A stretch of 64,000 bases of DNA from positions 1-64,000 of the forward strand of contig NZ_FNEM01000009.1 of the NCBI RefSeq assembly GCF_900100175.1. The letters run 5' to 3'. How positions within the stretch are numbered: position 1 is the first letter of the stretch; the number at the start of each line of letters is the position of its first letter. The notes beneath the pieces are model-generated. The model made no database searches. It was given only the letters and a program-made list of their open reading frames with translations, and was not told the DNA's origin. Positions 51,903 to 59,973 of this stretch are shown here, piece after piece. This DNA is from Ferrimonas sediminum (GTDB lineage: Bacteria; Pseudomonadota; Gammaproteobacteria; Enterobacterales; Shewanellaceae). A program made the position numbers and the translations under genes.

Positions 51903-54323
51903 TCAATCCGGAAGTGACTGCGCCTGGGCTGGGGGGCATTCTCCATGCTGCTCCAGGAACTTCAGTAATTCGGTCAAGGGCATCGGTCGTGCCAGGTAGT
52001 AGCCCTGAAGGAAGTTGCAGCCCAATTTACGCAGCCGCAGTAACTGCTGCTCGGTTTCCACGCCCTCGGCCACCGTATCCAGATCGAAGATGCTTGCCAG
52101 TTCCAACACCACGTCAACCATCGGTCGCTTCTGGCCCGATTCATTGCCAATGGCGTGGACAAAGGAGCGGTCGATCTTAAGGGTATTAACGGGATAATGG
52201 TTGAGCTGGTTAAAGCCGATGTAGCCGGTACCGAAATCATCCAGGGCAATGTTGACGCCAATATCCTGGAGCCGTCTCAATACTGAGACGCTCTGTCGAT
52301 CGGCGTCGATTAACGTGGTTTCTGTAATCTCCAGCTCCACTGCTGCTGGCGAAATATTGTGCTTCCCTAGTTCAGTTGATATATGGCTGGGAAACTGCTC
52401 ATTGTGCAGCTCATTGGCGGAAATATTGATATTGAGTACGCCGCCAAACCCCCGCTGTTGCAACTGTGCCAGTGAGCTAAGAGCGTGCTCGATGACCCAG
52501 CGGTCAATTTGGCGGATAAGTCCGGTGGACTCGGCGACAGGAATGAATTTGTCGGGGCCGGCTTGTTTCAGTTGCGGGTGGTTGCAGCGAAGCAGTGCTT
52601 CAATGGCGGTGACCCGAAGGTTGTTGGCATCAAAGATTGGCTGGAAATTCAGCTCGAACTCTTCTCTTCCCAGGGCGGTGTGCAGCGCCTGCTCTATGGC
52701 GTCCTGTTCTGCCAGCAGCCGGGCGATATCGTCGCTGAACAGTTGATAACGTCCTTTACCCTTAAGTTTGGCCTGGTACATGGCCGTATCGGCGCAGCGG
52801 AACAACGCTGAGGTGTCCAAGGCGTCCCGGGGAGCCAGGGCGATGCCAATACTGGTGCCGATATTGTGGGTAAACCCGTCAACGGTGAGGCCGTTTTCGG
52901 TGATCGCCAGTACCCGCTTGGCCACACTAATCGCGGTGTTGGCGCTGCTGACATCATTTAACAGCAAGGCGAACTCATCTCCCGCCAGCCTGGCCAGCAG
53001 GGGGCGGGTGAGCCTTGGCGATGCATTTCGGCAGTTGAGGATGGCTTTGTTGAGCCGATGGGTGTATTCACACAGCAATCGGTCACCGGTCTCGTGGCCG
53101 AAGGAGTCGTTAACCCGCTTGAAGTTATCCAGATCGATGTAGAGCAGCGCCAGGGATTGCTCGTACTTCAAGGTGTTGGCTATCTCTTTATCCAGCACAA
53201 ACTGGAATTTACGTCGATTGGCCAGGCCGGTAAGCGGGTCATAAGCCGCCAGGTGTTGGATGTCGTCAACCAGCTTCACATAGGCATTATTGAGCTGAGT
53301 AATTTCATTGCTGCCCGGTTGCGGTTTCAGGGTTGACGCCGAGTCGGCGCTGATGTGCTTCACCTGCGTGACCAGCATCGTTACCGGCCGGATAATGTAG
53401 TTGTGGATCAGTTTTTTCAGCACCAGGTAAGTCAGTATGATCAGCAGCAGGGCCAGCAGTAACTCGGTCTTGACCAGTGGCGCGATCTCTCTCCATGCCA
53501 GACCTGGCTGTGGACTGAGCGTAGCAAGGTAGAGCGGTGTAGTCAGGGTGGCGATGGCTGCATCGGTGGTGATGTATCCGGAGAGCTGCTGGGCCGGGGA
53601 CAGTCTTGATCTCTGTGCCTGCGACATCGGCAGGCCTTCTGTTTGCGGACTCAGCTGCAGAGACAATCCCTTCTGTGTCGGAGATAGCGTATTGGGCCGG
53701 ACTTCATCCCCGCCGCCAAGGGTGATGCTGATGAGTGCATACAGGTTGTTGGCGGCATTGGATGCATTTGAATGCTTCACTCCGAACATCTCCGGCACAA
53801 AGGCTTCGATCAGCACCAGCCTGGCGGCACCGGAGTTGTTAAGGTAGAGGTAAAAATTTTGGCCCGAGAGTGCTGGCAGCCCGGGGGTCCACCACTGCAG
53901 TTCCGAAGGAATAGGCGGAGTCGCGGGCGGGGAGAATGGGTTGTTATCGACGGTGGTGGAAAGGAGCACCTCGCCATGGGTATCATAAATTTGCAACATC
54001 TCCAGATTCGGCAGAATTTGCCTGAGATTGGCATGGTGTTCGAGAATCAGGTGCTGCAGTGACAGGCTGGCCGAATGGCTGTGATCGGAACGGCGCAGCG
54101 AGTGAAAGGCATCGTTACTCAGCATCAGCTTCAGGCCACTGACCATCAGGGTGCCCTGGTTGACCAGTTGCGCCTCGATGTTTTCCAATTCGACCACCAG
54201 GCGGTGTTTGAGAAAGTCACTGGAGCGGCGCTGAGTTTCGCCGATGGTCAGTGTGGCGGCAACGGAAAAGACCAGAACAATCACCGGTAACAGGGTCAGG
54301 TTAAGACGGTGATTCAGTTTCAT
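51903..54323 (-). CDS. MbaA-like membrane GGDEF-EAL protein
   Basis: The 806-residue protein has an N-terminal helix, a periplasmic sensor of about 260 residues, a second helix (LLLALLLIILTYLVLKKL), a HAMP-like linker, a GGDEF domain and an EAL domain. The cyclase motif is AGDEF (about residue 446), a form that can be active. The phosphodiesterase motifs are intact: EALLR (about 574) and DDFGTGYIGFNQL. It should make or degrade cyclic di-GMP. The gene starts 9 bases after a polyamine-binding-protein gene. This is the arrangement of nspS-mbaA in Vibrio cholerae, where the binding protein reports periplasmic polyamines to the enzyme. MbaA is of similar length (about 790). Confidence 0.87.
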   Translation of the reverse strand: MKLNHRLNLTLLPVIVLVFSVAATLTIGETQRRSSDFLKHRLVVELENIEAQLVNQGTLMVSGLKLMLSNDAFHSLRRSDHSHSASLSLQHLILEHHANLRQILPNLEMLQIYDTHGEVLLSTTVDNNPFSPPATPPIPSELQWWTPGLPALSGQNFYLYLNNSGAARLVLIEAFVPEMFGVKHSNASNAANNLYALISITLGGGDEVRPNTLSPTQKGLSLQLSPQTEGLPMSQAQRSRLSPAQQLSGYITTDAAIATLTTPLYLATLSPQPGLAWREIAPLVKTELLLALLLIILTYLVLKKLIHNYIIRPVTMLVTQVKHISADSASTLKPQPGSNEITQLNNAYVKLVDDIQHLAAYDPLTGLANRRKFQFVLDKEIANTLKYEQSLALLYIDLDNFKRVNDSFGHETGDRLLCEYTHRLNKAILNCRNASPRLTRPLLARLAGDEFALLLNDVSSANTAISVAKRVLAITENGLTVDGFTHNIGTSIGIALAPRDALDTSALFRCADTAMYQAKLKGKGRYQLFSDDIARLLAEQDAIEQALHTALGREEFELNFQPIFDANNLRVTAIEALLRCNHPQLKQAGPDKFIPVAESTGLIRQIDRWVIEHALSSLAQLQQRGFGGVLNINISANELHNEQFPSHISTELGKHNISPAAVELEITETTLIDADRQSVSVLRRLQDIGVNIALDDFGTGYIGFNQLNHYPVNTLKIDRSFVHAIGNESGQKRPMVDVVLELASIFDLDTVAEGVETEQQLLRLRKLGCNFLQGYYLARPMPLTELLKFLEQHGECPPAQAQSLPD

Positions 54324-54332
54324 TGCCTCTCC

Positions 54333-55364
54333 TCAGCGAAATTTCACTGTTGCCACCATGCGTGCCCTGAGAGCCATCATCTCTTCGGTCTGGAGCTGGT
54401 AATGATGGCTGTTAATCAGGATATTCTCTGGCGGATAGAGTTCTTGGTTCCGGCGGTGCTCGTCGCTGGTTAAAGGCAGGGCCGCCGCCACCGGAGTGGA
54501 TATCCAGGCCTTCTCGGCGTTCAATGCCGCGATGTCAGGGCGACTGATAAACTCAAGAAAAGCCAGGGTGGCCTTCGACAGTTCCCGGGAAGCCGGTGCC
54601 GCCCAGCAGTCGGTCCAAATCATGGTGCCTTCCTCAGGTACCAGGTACACCCAGTCCTGCTGTCCGGTAGTTTCGATAATCTCCTCGACATCCGCAGAGT
54701 AGGCGAGGGTCATGGTCATTGTACTGGCCGATCTGTTGGCGATGGCATAGCTGACCCCGTAGTCGTAGGCGAGGACATGGGGCTGTTGTCTCTGCAAACG
54801 GATAAAGGCGCGTTCCAGTTCGGCGCTGTCGCTGCTGTTGGGGCTCAATGATTCGGACAGCAGCGCCGCCGAGACAAGGTCCTGAATGTCCGGAATCACC
54901 ACGATGCCGCCGTGGTGCTCGGGGGGCGGGCTAAAAAACTGGTCCCAGGAGGTGATGGATGCGTTGCTGATGGAGGTGCGGTAGGCGATGCCTATGGTGC
55001 CCCAACTGTAAGCAACACCATAATCGCCACAAGCTTGTTGCCAGCGATTGTTGCTTAGGGTGTGGGGGGCGATAAGGGGAGACAGCAAGGTGAGTAAGCC
55101 TTCGTTGCTGTACATCGATAAGTCGGAATTATCCAGTATCACCAGGTCGAACTGGTCACCACCGCCCCTGGCCATGATGGAGTTGCGCTCGGTATCGCTG
55201 CTGATAAAAAACTGACGAACAGTATGGCCGGTTTCCCGGTGGAAGGCTTCTATGACCTCATCGGCAAGGTAAGCTTCCCAGTTAAGCAGCTTGATCTCGT
55301 CGGCTAGGGACGGAAGGGCCAGCAGTATAAGCAGTGTGCTGGCAATAACGTTGATCTGACTCAT
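54333..55364 (-). CDS. NspS-like polyamine-binding periplasmic sensor
   Basis: The 343-residue protein belongs to the PotD/PotF family: signal peptide (cleavage after SLA), then EIKLLNWEAYLADEVIEAFHRETG, DLVILDNSDLSMYSNEGLL, and YGVAYSWGTIGIAYR, which lines the ligand cleft. No PotABC transporter genes adjoin it. Instead it is paired with a GGDEF-EAL gene, as NspS is with MbaA. Its job is therefore probably sensing (nor)spermidine or spermine, not uptake. Polyamine specificity cannot be read safely. Confidence 0.85.
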   Translation of the reverse strand: MSQINVIASTLLILLALPSLADEIKLLNWEAYLADEVIEAFHRETGHTVRQFFISSDTERNSIMARGGGDQFDLVILDNSDLSMYSNEGLLTLLSPLIAPHTLSNNRWQQACGDYGVAYSWGTIGIAYRTSISNASITSWDQFFSPPPEHHGGIVVIPDIQDLVSAALLSESLSPNSSDSAELERAFIRLQRQQPHVLAYDYGVSYAIANRSASTMTMTLAYSADVEEIIETTGQQDWVYLVPEEGTMIWTDCWAAPASRELSKATLAFLEFISRPDIAALNAEKAWISTPVAAALPLTSDEHRRNQELYPPENILINSHHYQLQTEEMMALRARMVATVKFR

Positions 55365-55785
55365 ACCGTATCCTTGGTAATCGAGTAAAAACCGGTCGTG
55401 ACCCTGATGGGATAAGTTGCGAATTTTCTATGATCTTGCATTAATCCTAGGTCGATATTTCTCGAATGTACATGAAATCACAGTAAAGTTGCTTTGCCAT
55501 GCGGCGTTTTGGAATCGGTTCCAAAGCGTGCGCCACCTCACTCCGTTCTTTGCGATCATGGAGGGCGGCAGAGGCGTCGTTGCGAGGCCATTCCTCTACC
55601 TAATAACGAGTAGGCTGAAGGTCTAATGGCAATTGCTCTGGGTTTCGGTAGATTGGGAGGTTGTTTATCGTCGGTGGAATAAAATCCAGGGTTGATTTTG
55701 TGGTTTCCGCCATCAGGGCTAAGCCGGTGCAGTGGGCGCCGGCAGTGCCATATTGATGACCGATGTCATTGACAAGGAAGCCACC
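55365..55785. other. Divergent intergenic region, nspS-like versus crbR-like gene
   Basis: These 421 bases should contain both promoters. A 69-codon open frame at 55417-55626 shows no ribosome site or protein-like pattern, so I do not call it. I see no terminator, structured RNA or clear operator. Confidence 0.4.
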
Positions 55786-56427
55786 ATGCAACGGATAGAT
55801 AAAATAATAATTGCTGATGATCACCCGTTGTTCCGCCAAGCCCTGACATCGGTGTTGGGCGCCCGCTTTGAGGGGGTGTCGCTGTTTGAAGCCGACAGTA
55901 TCGATGAGCTCGACAAGCTGTTAGACACTCATCCGGATGCCGAACTGCTGCTGCTCGATCTCAATATTCCCAATGCCCATGGCTTTAACACCTTAATCCG
56001 TATTCGCAGCCAGCGCCCGGAACTGGCGGTGATCGTCATCTCCGGCCAGGAAGACAACCAGACCATTGCTCAGAGCATGCGCTGTGGCGCCGCCGGTTTT
56101 GTGCCGAAATCGCAGCCGGTGGCCCTGATGTTGGAAGCGGTAGAAGCGGTGGTCATGGGGCAGCAATGGTGGCCCAAAGACGTCGATCTCAGCGGCGATG
56201 GCGATGACGACATGGCCCGTCGCATTGCCAGTCTGTCGCCCCGGCAACACCGCATTCTGTTGATGTTTGCCGATGGTCTGCTTAACAAACAGATCGCCAA
56301 CGAACTGGGGTTGTCTGAGGCCACCATCAAGGCCCACGCCAGCGCCATCTTCCTGAAGCTGGGCGTGCGTACCCGCACCCAGGCGGTGATCGCCATGAAG
56401 CAGTTGCAGCCCTCGGTAGCGATTTAG
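55786..56427 (+). CDS. crbR: NarL/LuxR-type response regulator, CrbR/ErdR-like
   Basis: The 213-residue regulator has a receiver domain (IIIADDHPLFRQAL, phosphoacceptor in LLLLDLNIPNAHG, VISGQED, GFVPKSQP) and a LuxR-type DNA-binding domain (LSPRQHRILLMFADGLLNKQIANELGLSEATIKAHASAIFLKLGV). No kinase gene adjoins it, but a solute-symporter-type sensor kinase lies 3.5 kb away. That kinase type pairs with CrbR (ErdR in Pseudomonas), which activates acetyl-CoA synthetase for acetate use. The assignment is by family and context. The ATG at 55786 follows AAGGAAG; two earlier in-frame ATG/GTG starts are weaker. Confidence 0.75.
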   Translation: MQRIDKIIIADDHPLFRQALTSVLGARFEGVSLFEADSIDELDKLLDTHPDAELLLLDLNIPNAHGFNTLIRIRSQRPELAVIVISGQEDNQTIAQSMRCGAAGFVPKSQPVALMLEAVEAVVMGQQWWPKDVDLSGDGDDDMARRIASLSPRQHRILLMFADGLLNKQIANELGLSEATIKAHASAIFLKLGVRTRTQAVIAMKQLQPSVAI

Positions 56428-56530
56428 CCGCCAGGGGGCCGGTGGACATGGTTGATAACGAGAAGACGATGTACACGCCATCCGCGCACCGCATCAGACT
56501 AGTCATGCCGGTAACCTCTGGTTTAATAAA

Positions 56531-56556
56531 TAGGCCCTCATTAGTTTGAGGGCCTA
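56531..56556. terminator. Bidirectional terminator between crbR-like and cytochrome genes
   Basis: TAGGCCCTCA and TGAGGGCCTA pair perfectly over 10 bp around six bases. It lies between two convergent genes and is flanked by short A/T tracts on both sides. Confidence 0.75.
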
Positions 56557-56599
56557 ATTCATACTCTGAGTGGCCTGCAAAGGCGCGGTCAGATTGCCG

Positions 56600-56986
56600 T
56601 TACTTCTTGTGGTTAGGGTACTTAAAGGTGTGACAGTCTGCGCACAGAGGTTGTTTCTCTATATGTTCTCCGTGGCATTCGGTACATGGAACATCTTTGC
56701 CATAGTGGAGGTTATCGTGAGGGTTCTGATGAACCTCATCCCCGGAGCGAACGGTTTTCTGTGCTAATTTGTCCGGGTTATGGCACTTGTGACAGGTGTT
56801 ATCAGCGGGGTAGCCGCTGACTTCGGAGCCATGGCAGGCCTTACAGTTGTTTTTGCTGTGCAGCTGCTCATGGTAACTGCGACCGGTCATCTGGTCGTAC
56901 TCTTTCAGGGTTGACTCCGCGGTTACCGCCAAAGATGTTACGCATAAGGAGAGAGCCGACATGCTGTAGATCAACGCATTTTTCAT
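56600..56986 (-). CDS. Periplasmic tetrahaem cytochrome c
   Basis: The 128-residue protein has a signal peptide (cleavage after VTA) and four haem motifs, CKACH, CHKCH, CTECH and CADCH, with several extra His as second ligands. Size and spacing match the haem domain of Shewanella flavocytochrome c and the small tetrahaem STC-type carriers. It lies 9 bases after a flavoprotein gene and should feed it electrons as a separate subunit, in place of the usual fused arrangement. Confidence 0.9.
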   Translation of the reverse strand: MKNALIYSMSALSLCVTSLAVTAESTLKEYDQMTGRSYHEQLHSKNNCKACHGSEVSGYPADNTCHKCHNPDKLAQKTVRSGDEVHQNPHDNLHYGKDVPCTECHGEHIEKQPLCADCHTFKYPNHKK

Positions 56987-56995
56987 GATCAGCTC

Positions 56996-58519
56996 CTATC
57001 CCTTAGCCATTATGTGTCGGGATGCGGTCATACCCATGACGATGCATTCCGGAATGGAGCAACTGCCGAGGCGGCTGACACCATGGACACCACCGGTGAC
57101 CTCTCCAGCCGCATACAGCCCCATGATGGGCTCACCTGTTTCGGAGTCCAGTACCTGAGCGTCTTGGTTAATCATGACGCCGCCTTGGCAGTAGTGCACT
57201 TTTGGCCACAGCCTGACGACCATAAACGGGGGCTCGAGGTATTTGCCCTTAGCCTTAGTCATTGACTTGCCAAACTGCTCATCCTTTCCGTTTTCTACAT
57301 AGCCATTGTACTCATCCACTTGTGCTTTAAGTGCTTTAAATGGGATCTGGTAGTTTTTGGCTAGCTCCTCCAGCGAGTCAAATTTCCAGCCGACCCCGTA
57401 CTTGAGCACTTTTTTGGCGTTGGGGTGCTTGGCAGCATGTTTGTAGCTGGTGATCATCAGTGCTGGGTCCGGATTACCCTGATCGTCGCGATTCGCCAGT
57501 TCGGCATCGGCGCGGGTTTTTCGGTCGGCAATTTCGTTCATGAAGCGCTTGCCACTCTTGCGCTCAATGGCAATGGAGTGGGGGAAGTTGAAGATGGAGT
57601 AATTAGACACGTAGCCAAAGCCTCCTTCATCGGGAGATGCCCAGGGACCAGATTGAATGTGGGCCATGTGTACCGGAATTGCCCCCAGTTTGAGCATCTG
57701 CAGCAGGCCTTCACCGGTGGCGCCAGCGGCATTGGTACTGCCCACATCTGCTGTGAGAGTGGGATCCTGAGCCATGCGTAACCTGACATTTTGTGAAAAA
57801 CCACCGGTGGCCATGATCAGACCCTTAGTTGCCCGAATCTGTTTTTGAGGGCCTTCTGCAACATCCCGGTCATAGTAGTAGCGGGTCTCAATGGCAATGC
57901 CCTCTACCTGGCCGTTACTGGCACGAATGAAGTGCTTCAGCTTGGCGCGGTTCACCAGAATTACCCCGAGCTTTTTGCACTCTTTATAAAGGGGTTGGGT
58001 GATGCCTGCGCCACAACTGACTGTTGTCTGATAGGTGCGAGGAACACTGTGGCCGCCGAGTTGCTGTAGGTAGGGGTGAAATTTGGCGCCGACGTCTAGA
58101 CATAACTCCAGCCCTTCTCGGGCGTGAGCCGCGACATGGCGAAGCAGGGCTTCATCGGCGATGCCTCGTCCCGCTTTCAGTTGATCCGAGACCATGGTGT
58201 CGGGGGAATCGGTGACTCCTTCCTCTTTTTGAAGCGGGGTTTGCGGTGCTGCGTAGAGACCACCGTTGATGGCCGAGTTGCCACCAAAGACCGGCATTTT
58301 TTCGATGATCGCCACCGAGTTCGCACCATTGCGTTTGGCCTCAATCGCCGCGGCTAAACCCGAGAAACCCGAGCCTACAATGACAACATCATAGGTTTGA
58401 TCCCATTCCACTCCTTCATCACTGGCCGCAAGCGTCGGACCTGCCATTGCTGCTAACCCGGCAGCACCTACCCCCTTTAGGAAGCTGCGTCGTCCTCGGT
58501 CATAACTAGAGCGTTTCAT
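56996..58519 (-). CDS. Tat-exported FAD reductase subunit of the flavocytochrome c type
   Basis: The 507-residue flavoprotein has a Tat signal (RGRRSFLKG), the FAD motif VIVGSGFSGLAAAIEA and the fumarate-reductase-like core: AHIQSGP, FMNEIADRKTRAD and GEVTGGVHGVSRLGS. Compared from memory with Shewanella Fcc3, the substrate Arg residues and one His are kept, but the VHHTMGG loop reads VHYCQGG, so a second substrate His is Tyr. It is probably not a classical fumarate reductase. Candidates are other unsaturated acids (methacrylate, acrylate, urocanate or cinnamate type). The start at 58519 is set by a near-perfect ribosome site, GGAGGTGAT. It shares an operon with the tetrahaem cytochrome. Confidence 0.87.
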   Translation of the reverse strand: MKRSSYDRGRRSFLKGVGAAGLAAMAGPTLAASDEGVEWDQTYDVVIVGSGFSGLAAAIEAKRNGANSVAIIEKMPVFGGNSAINGGLYAAPQTPLQKEEGVTDSPDTMVSDQLKAGRGIADEALLRHVAAHAREGLELCLDVGAKFHPYLQQLGGHSVPRTYQTTVSCGAGITQPLYKECKKLGVILVNRAKLKHFIRASNGQVEGIAIETRYYYDRDVAEGPQKQIRATKGLIMATGGFSQNVRLRMAQDPTLTADVGSTNAAGATGEGLLQMLKLGAIPVHMAHIQSGPWASPDEGGFGYVSNYSIFNFPHSIAIERKSGKRFMNEIADRKTRADAELANRDDQGNPDPALMITSYKHAAKHPNAKKVLKYGVGWKFDSLEELAKNYQIPFKALKAQVDEYNGYVENGKDEQFGKSMTKAKGKYLEPPFMVVRLWPKVHYCQGGVMINQDAQVLDSETGEPIMGLYAAGEVTGGVHGVSRLGSCSIPECIVMGMTASRHIMAKG

Positions 58520-58698
58520 GATCACCTCCGTTTAACTGCAGGCTTGAGTATAGATGTCCTGAAGGTGGTTCATGGGTGGTTGCGGAAGTTTTCTACCACT
58601 TTTGGGATATTGGCCCGATTCAGCGGAAAGGATGCAGCCTGTAAATCTCCACAGAAGTAAATGATGTCAGTGCCTTACAGGGCGTTGGTGCTAAAGGT

Positions 58699-59883
58699 CT
58701 ACTGAGTGAGCTTCAGTACCCGCGCCAGGGGCTCCAGGGCAATGCTCTGCACCACCAGCGAGATCACCACGATAAAGAACACCATATGCACCATCTGCTG
58801 GGCCCCCTCCATCCCGGCGGCAGCGGGGATCAGTGCAAACACGATGGGCGTGGCGCCCTTGAGGCCGATGGCGGAGATAAACAGCTTCTTTCTGTTACTG
58901 GCGCGGCGAAAGGGCAGATAGCTTAAGAATACCGCCAACGGTCGAGCGACCAGCATCAGCGCCAGTGCGGGCAGGATGGCGCTGACGGCATCCTCCAATA
59001 ATGAGCGAGGGAAAAACTGCAGGCCGAGAATAATGAACATCAACGCCTGGGCCAGCCAGGAGAGGCTGTTGAAGAAGTGCTTACTGACCTGCCGCCCCCG
59101 CTGCAACTGGTTGCCAAACATGACGCCGGCGACGTAAGAGGCCACCAGAATGTTACCGCCGAGCAGTTCGGCGCCGTAGGTCGCCATCAGGAAACAGGCC
59201 AGGATAAATACCGGGATAAGGCCATACTCCTCCAGCTTGATGGCATTGAGGGCTTTGACCCCGATCCAGCTGACGCCCAGGCCGACACCAAGGCCGACGC
59301 CAATCTGCTGCAGCAGCGAGGTGGTGACGGCCAATCCATCGGGCAGGGCGCCCTGGGCGACGATGATCGCCGTCAGCAGGGTGACCATCAGCAGCGCCAC
59401 CGGATCGTTGGTGGCCGACTCAAACTCCAGCACGGTATCGGTGTTGTGCTTCAGCCTCAGTTTTTTCGACTCCAGTATCGAGAACACGGCGGCGGCATCG
59501 GTGGAGGAGACGATGGCTGCAAACAGCAGGCAGTTCAGGGGCGGGAAATCGGTGATGATCAACAGCAGCGCCGCCAGAATCAGGCTGGTGAACAGTACCC
59601 CAAAGCTCGACAGCATGCCCCCTTCGCGCCAGGCGATGCGAATGTTGTGAAATGGAGTGTTGAGACCACCGACAAACACGATGGCGTTCAGGGCCATGGC
59701 GCCGATGAGTGAGGTTAGGGCCAGATTGTCGTAGACAAAATTGAACTCGCCGTTGCCAAAAGCCAGGCCGACACCGATGAAGATAAGCAGAGAGGGGATC
59801 CCCAGAGTGGAGGAGGGCTTATGCAGCAAAATGCCCATTGCGACCAGGGCGGCGATCACCACCAGTGCCAGTTCAAACGTCAT
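58699..59883 (-). CDS. CPA1-family cation/proton antiporter
   Basis: The 394-residue protein has about 12 membrane helices with the CPA1 signatures SSTDAAAVFSIL and EFESATNDPVALL, the latter containing the Asn-Asp pair used for cation exchange. It resembles the NhaP2/CvrA membrane domain but lacks the C-terminal regulatory domains of that 570-residue family, ending directly after the last helix. It exchanges Na+ or K+ for H+. The ATG at 59883 has GGAGAG before it; the frame is open 42 bases further without a better start. It lies 90 bases downstream of the sensor kinase gene on the same strand and may be cotranscribed. Confidence 0.87.
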   Translation of the reverse strand: MTFELALVVIAALVAMGILLHKPSSTLGIPSLLIFIGVGLAFGNGEFNFVYDNLALTSLIGAMALNAIVFVGGLNTPFHNIRIAWREGGMLSSFGVLFTSLILAALLLIITDFPPLNCLLFAAIVSSTDAAAVFSILESKKLRLKHNTDTVLEFESATNDPVALLMVTLLTAIIVAQGALPDGLAVTTSLLQQIGVGLGVGLGVSWIGVKALNAIKLEEYGLIPVFILACFLMATYGAELLGGNILVASYVAGVMFGNQLQRGRQVSKHFFNSLSWLAQALMFIILGLQFFPRSLLEDAVSAILPALALMLVARPLAVFLSYLPFRRASNRKKLFISAIGLKGATPIVFALIPAAAGMEGAQQMVHMVFFIVVISLVVQSIALEPLARVLKLTQ

Positions 59884-59973
59884 CGACTCTCCATTCTCTT
59901 TACCCAGGTTGAAAAACCCTAACATAGGTTGGCTGAACCCAGACTTTTCAGCGGTCTGTGATTTCGGCTGGGG

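Noticed and set aside
55417-55626. 69-codon open frame upstream of the crbR-like gene
   Set aside because: No ribosome site or protein-like composition was found, and it ends in promoter territory.
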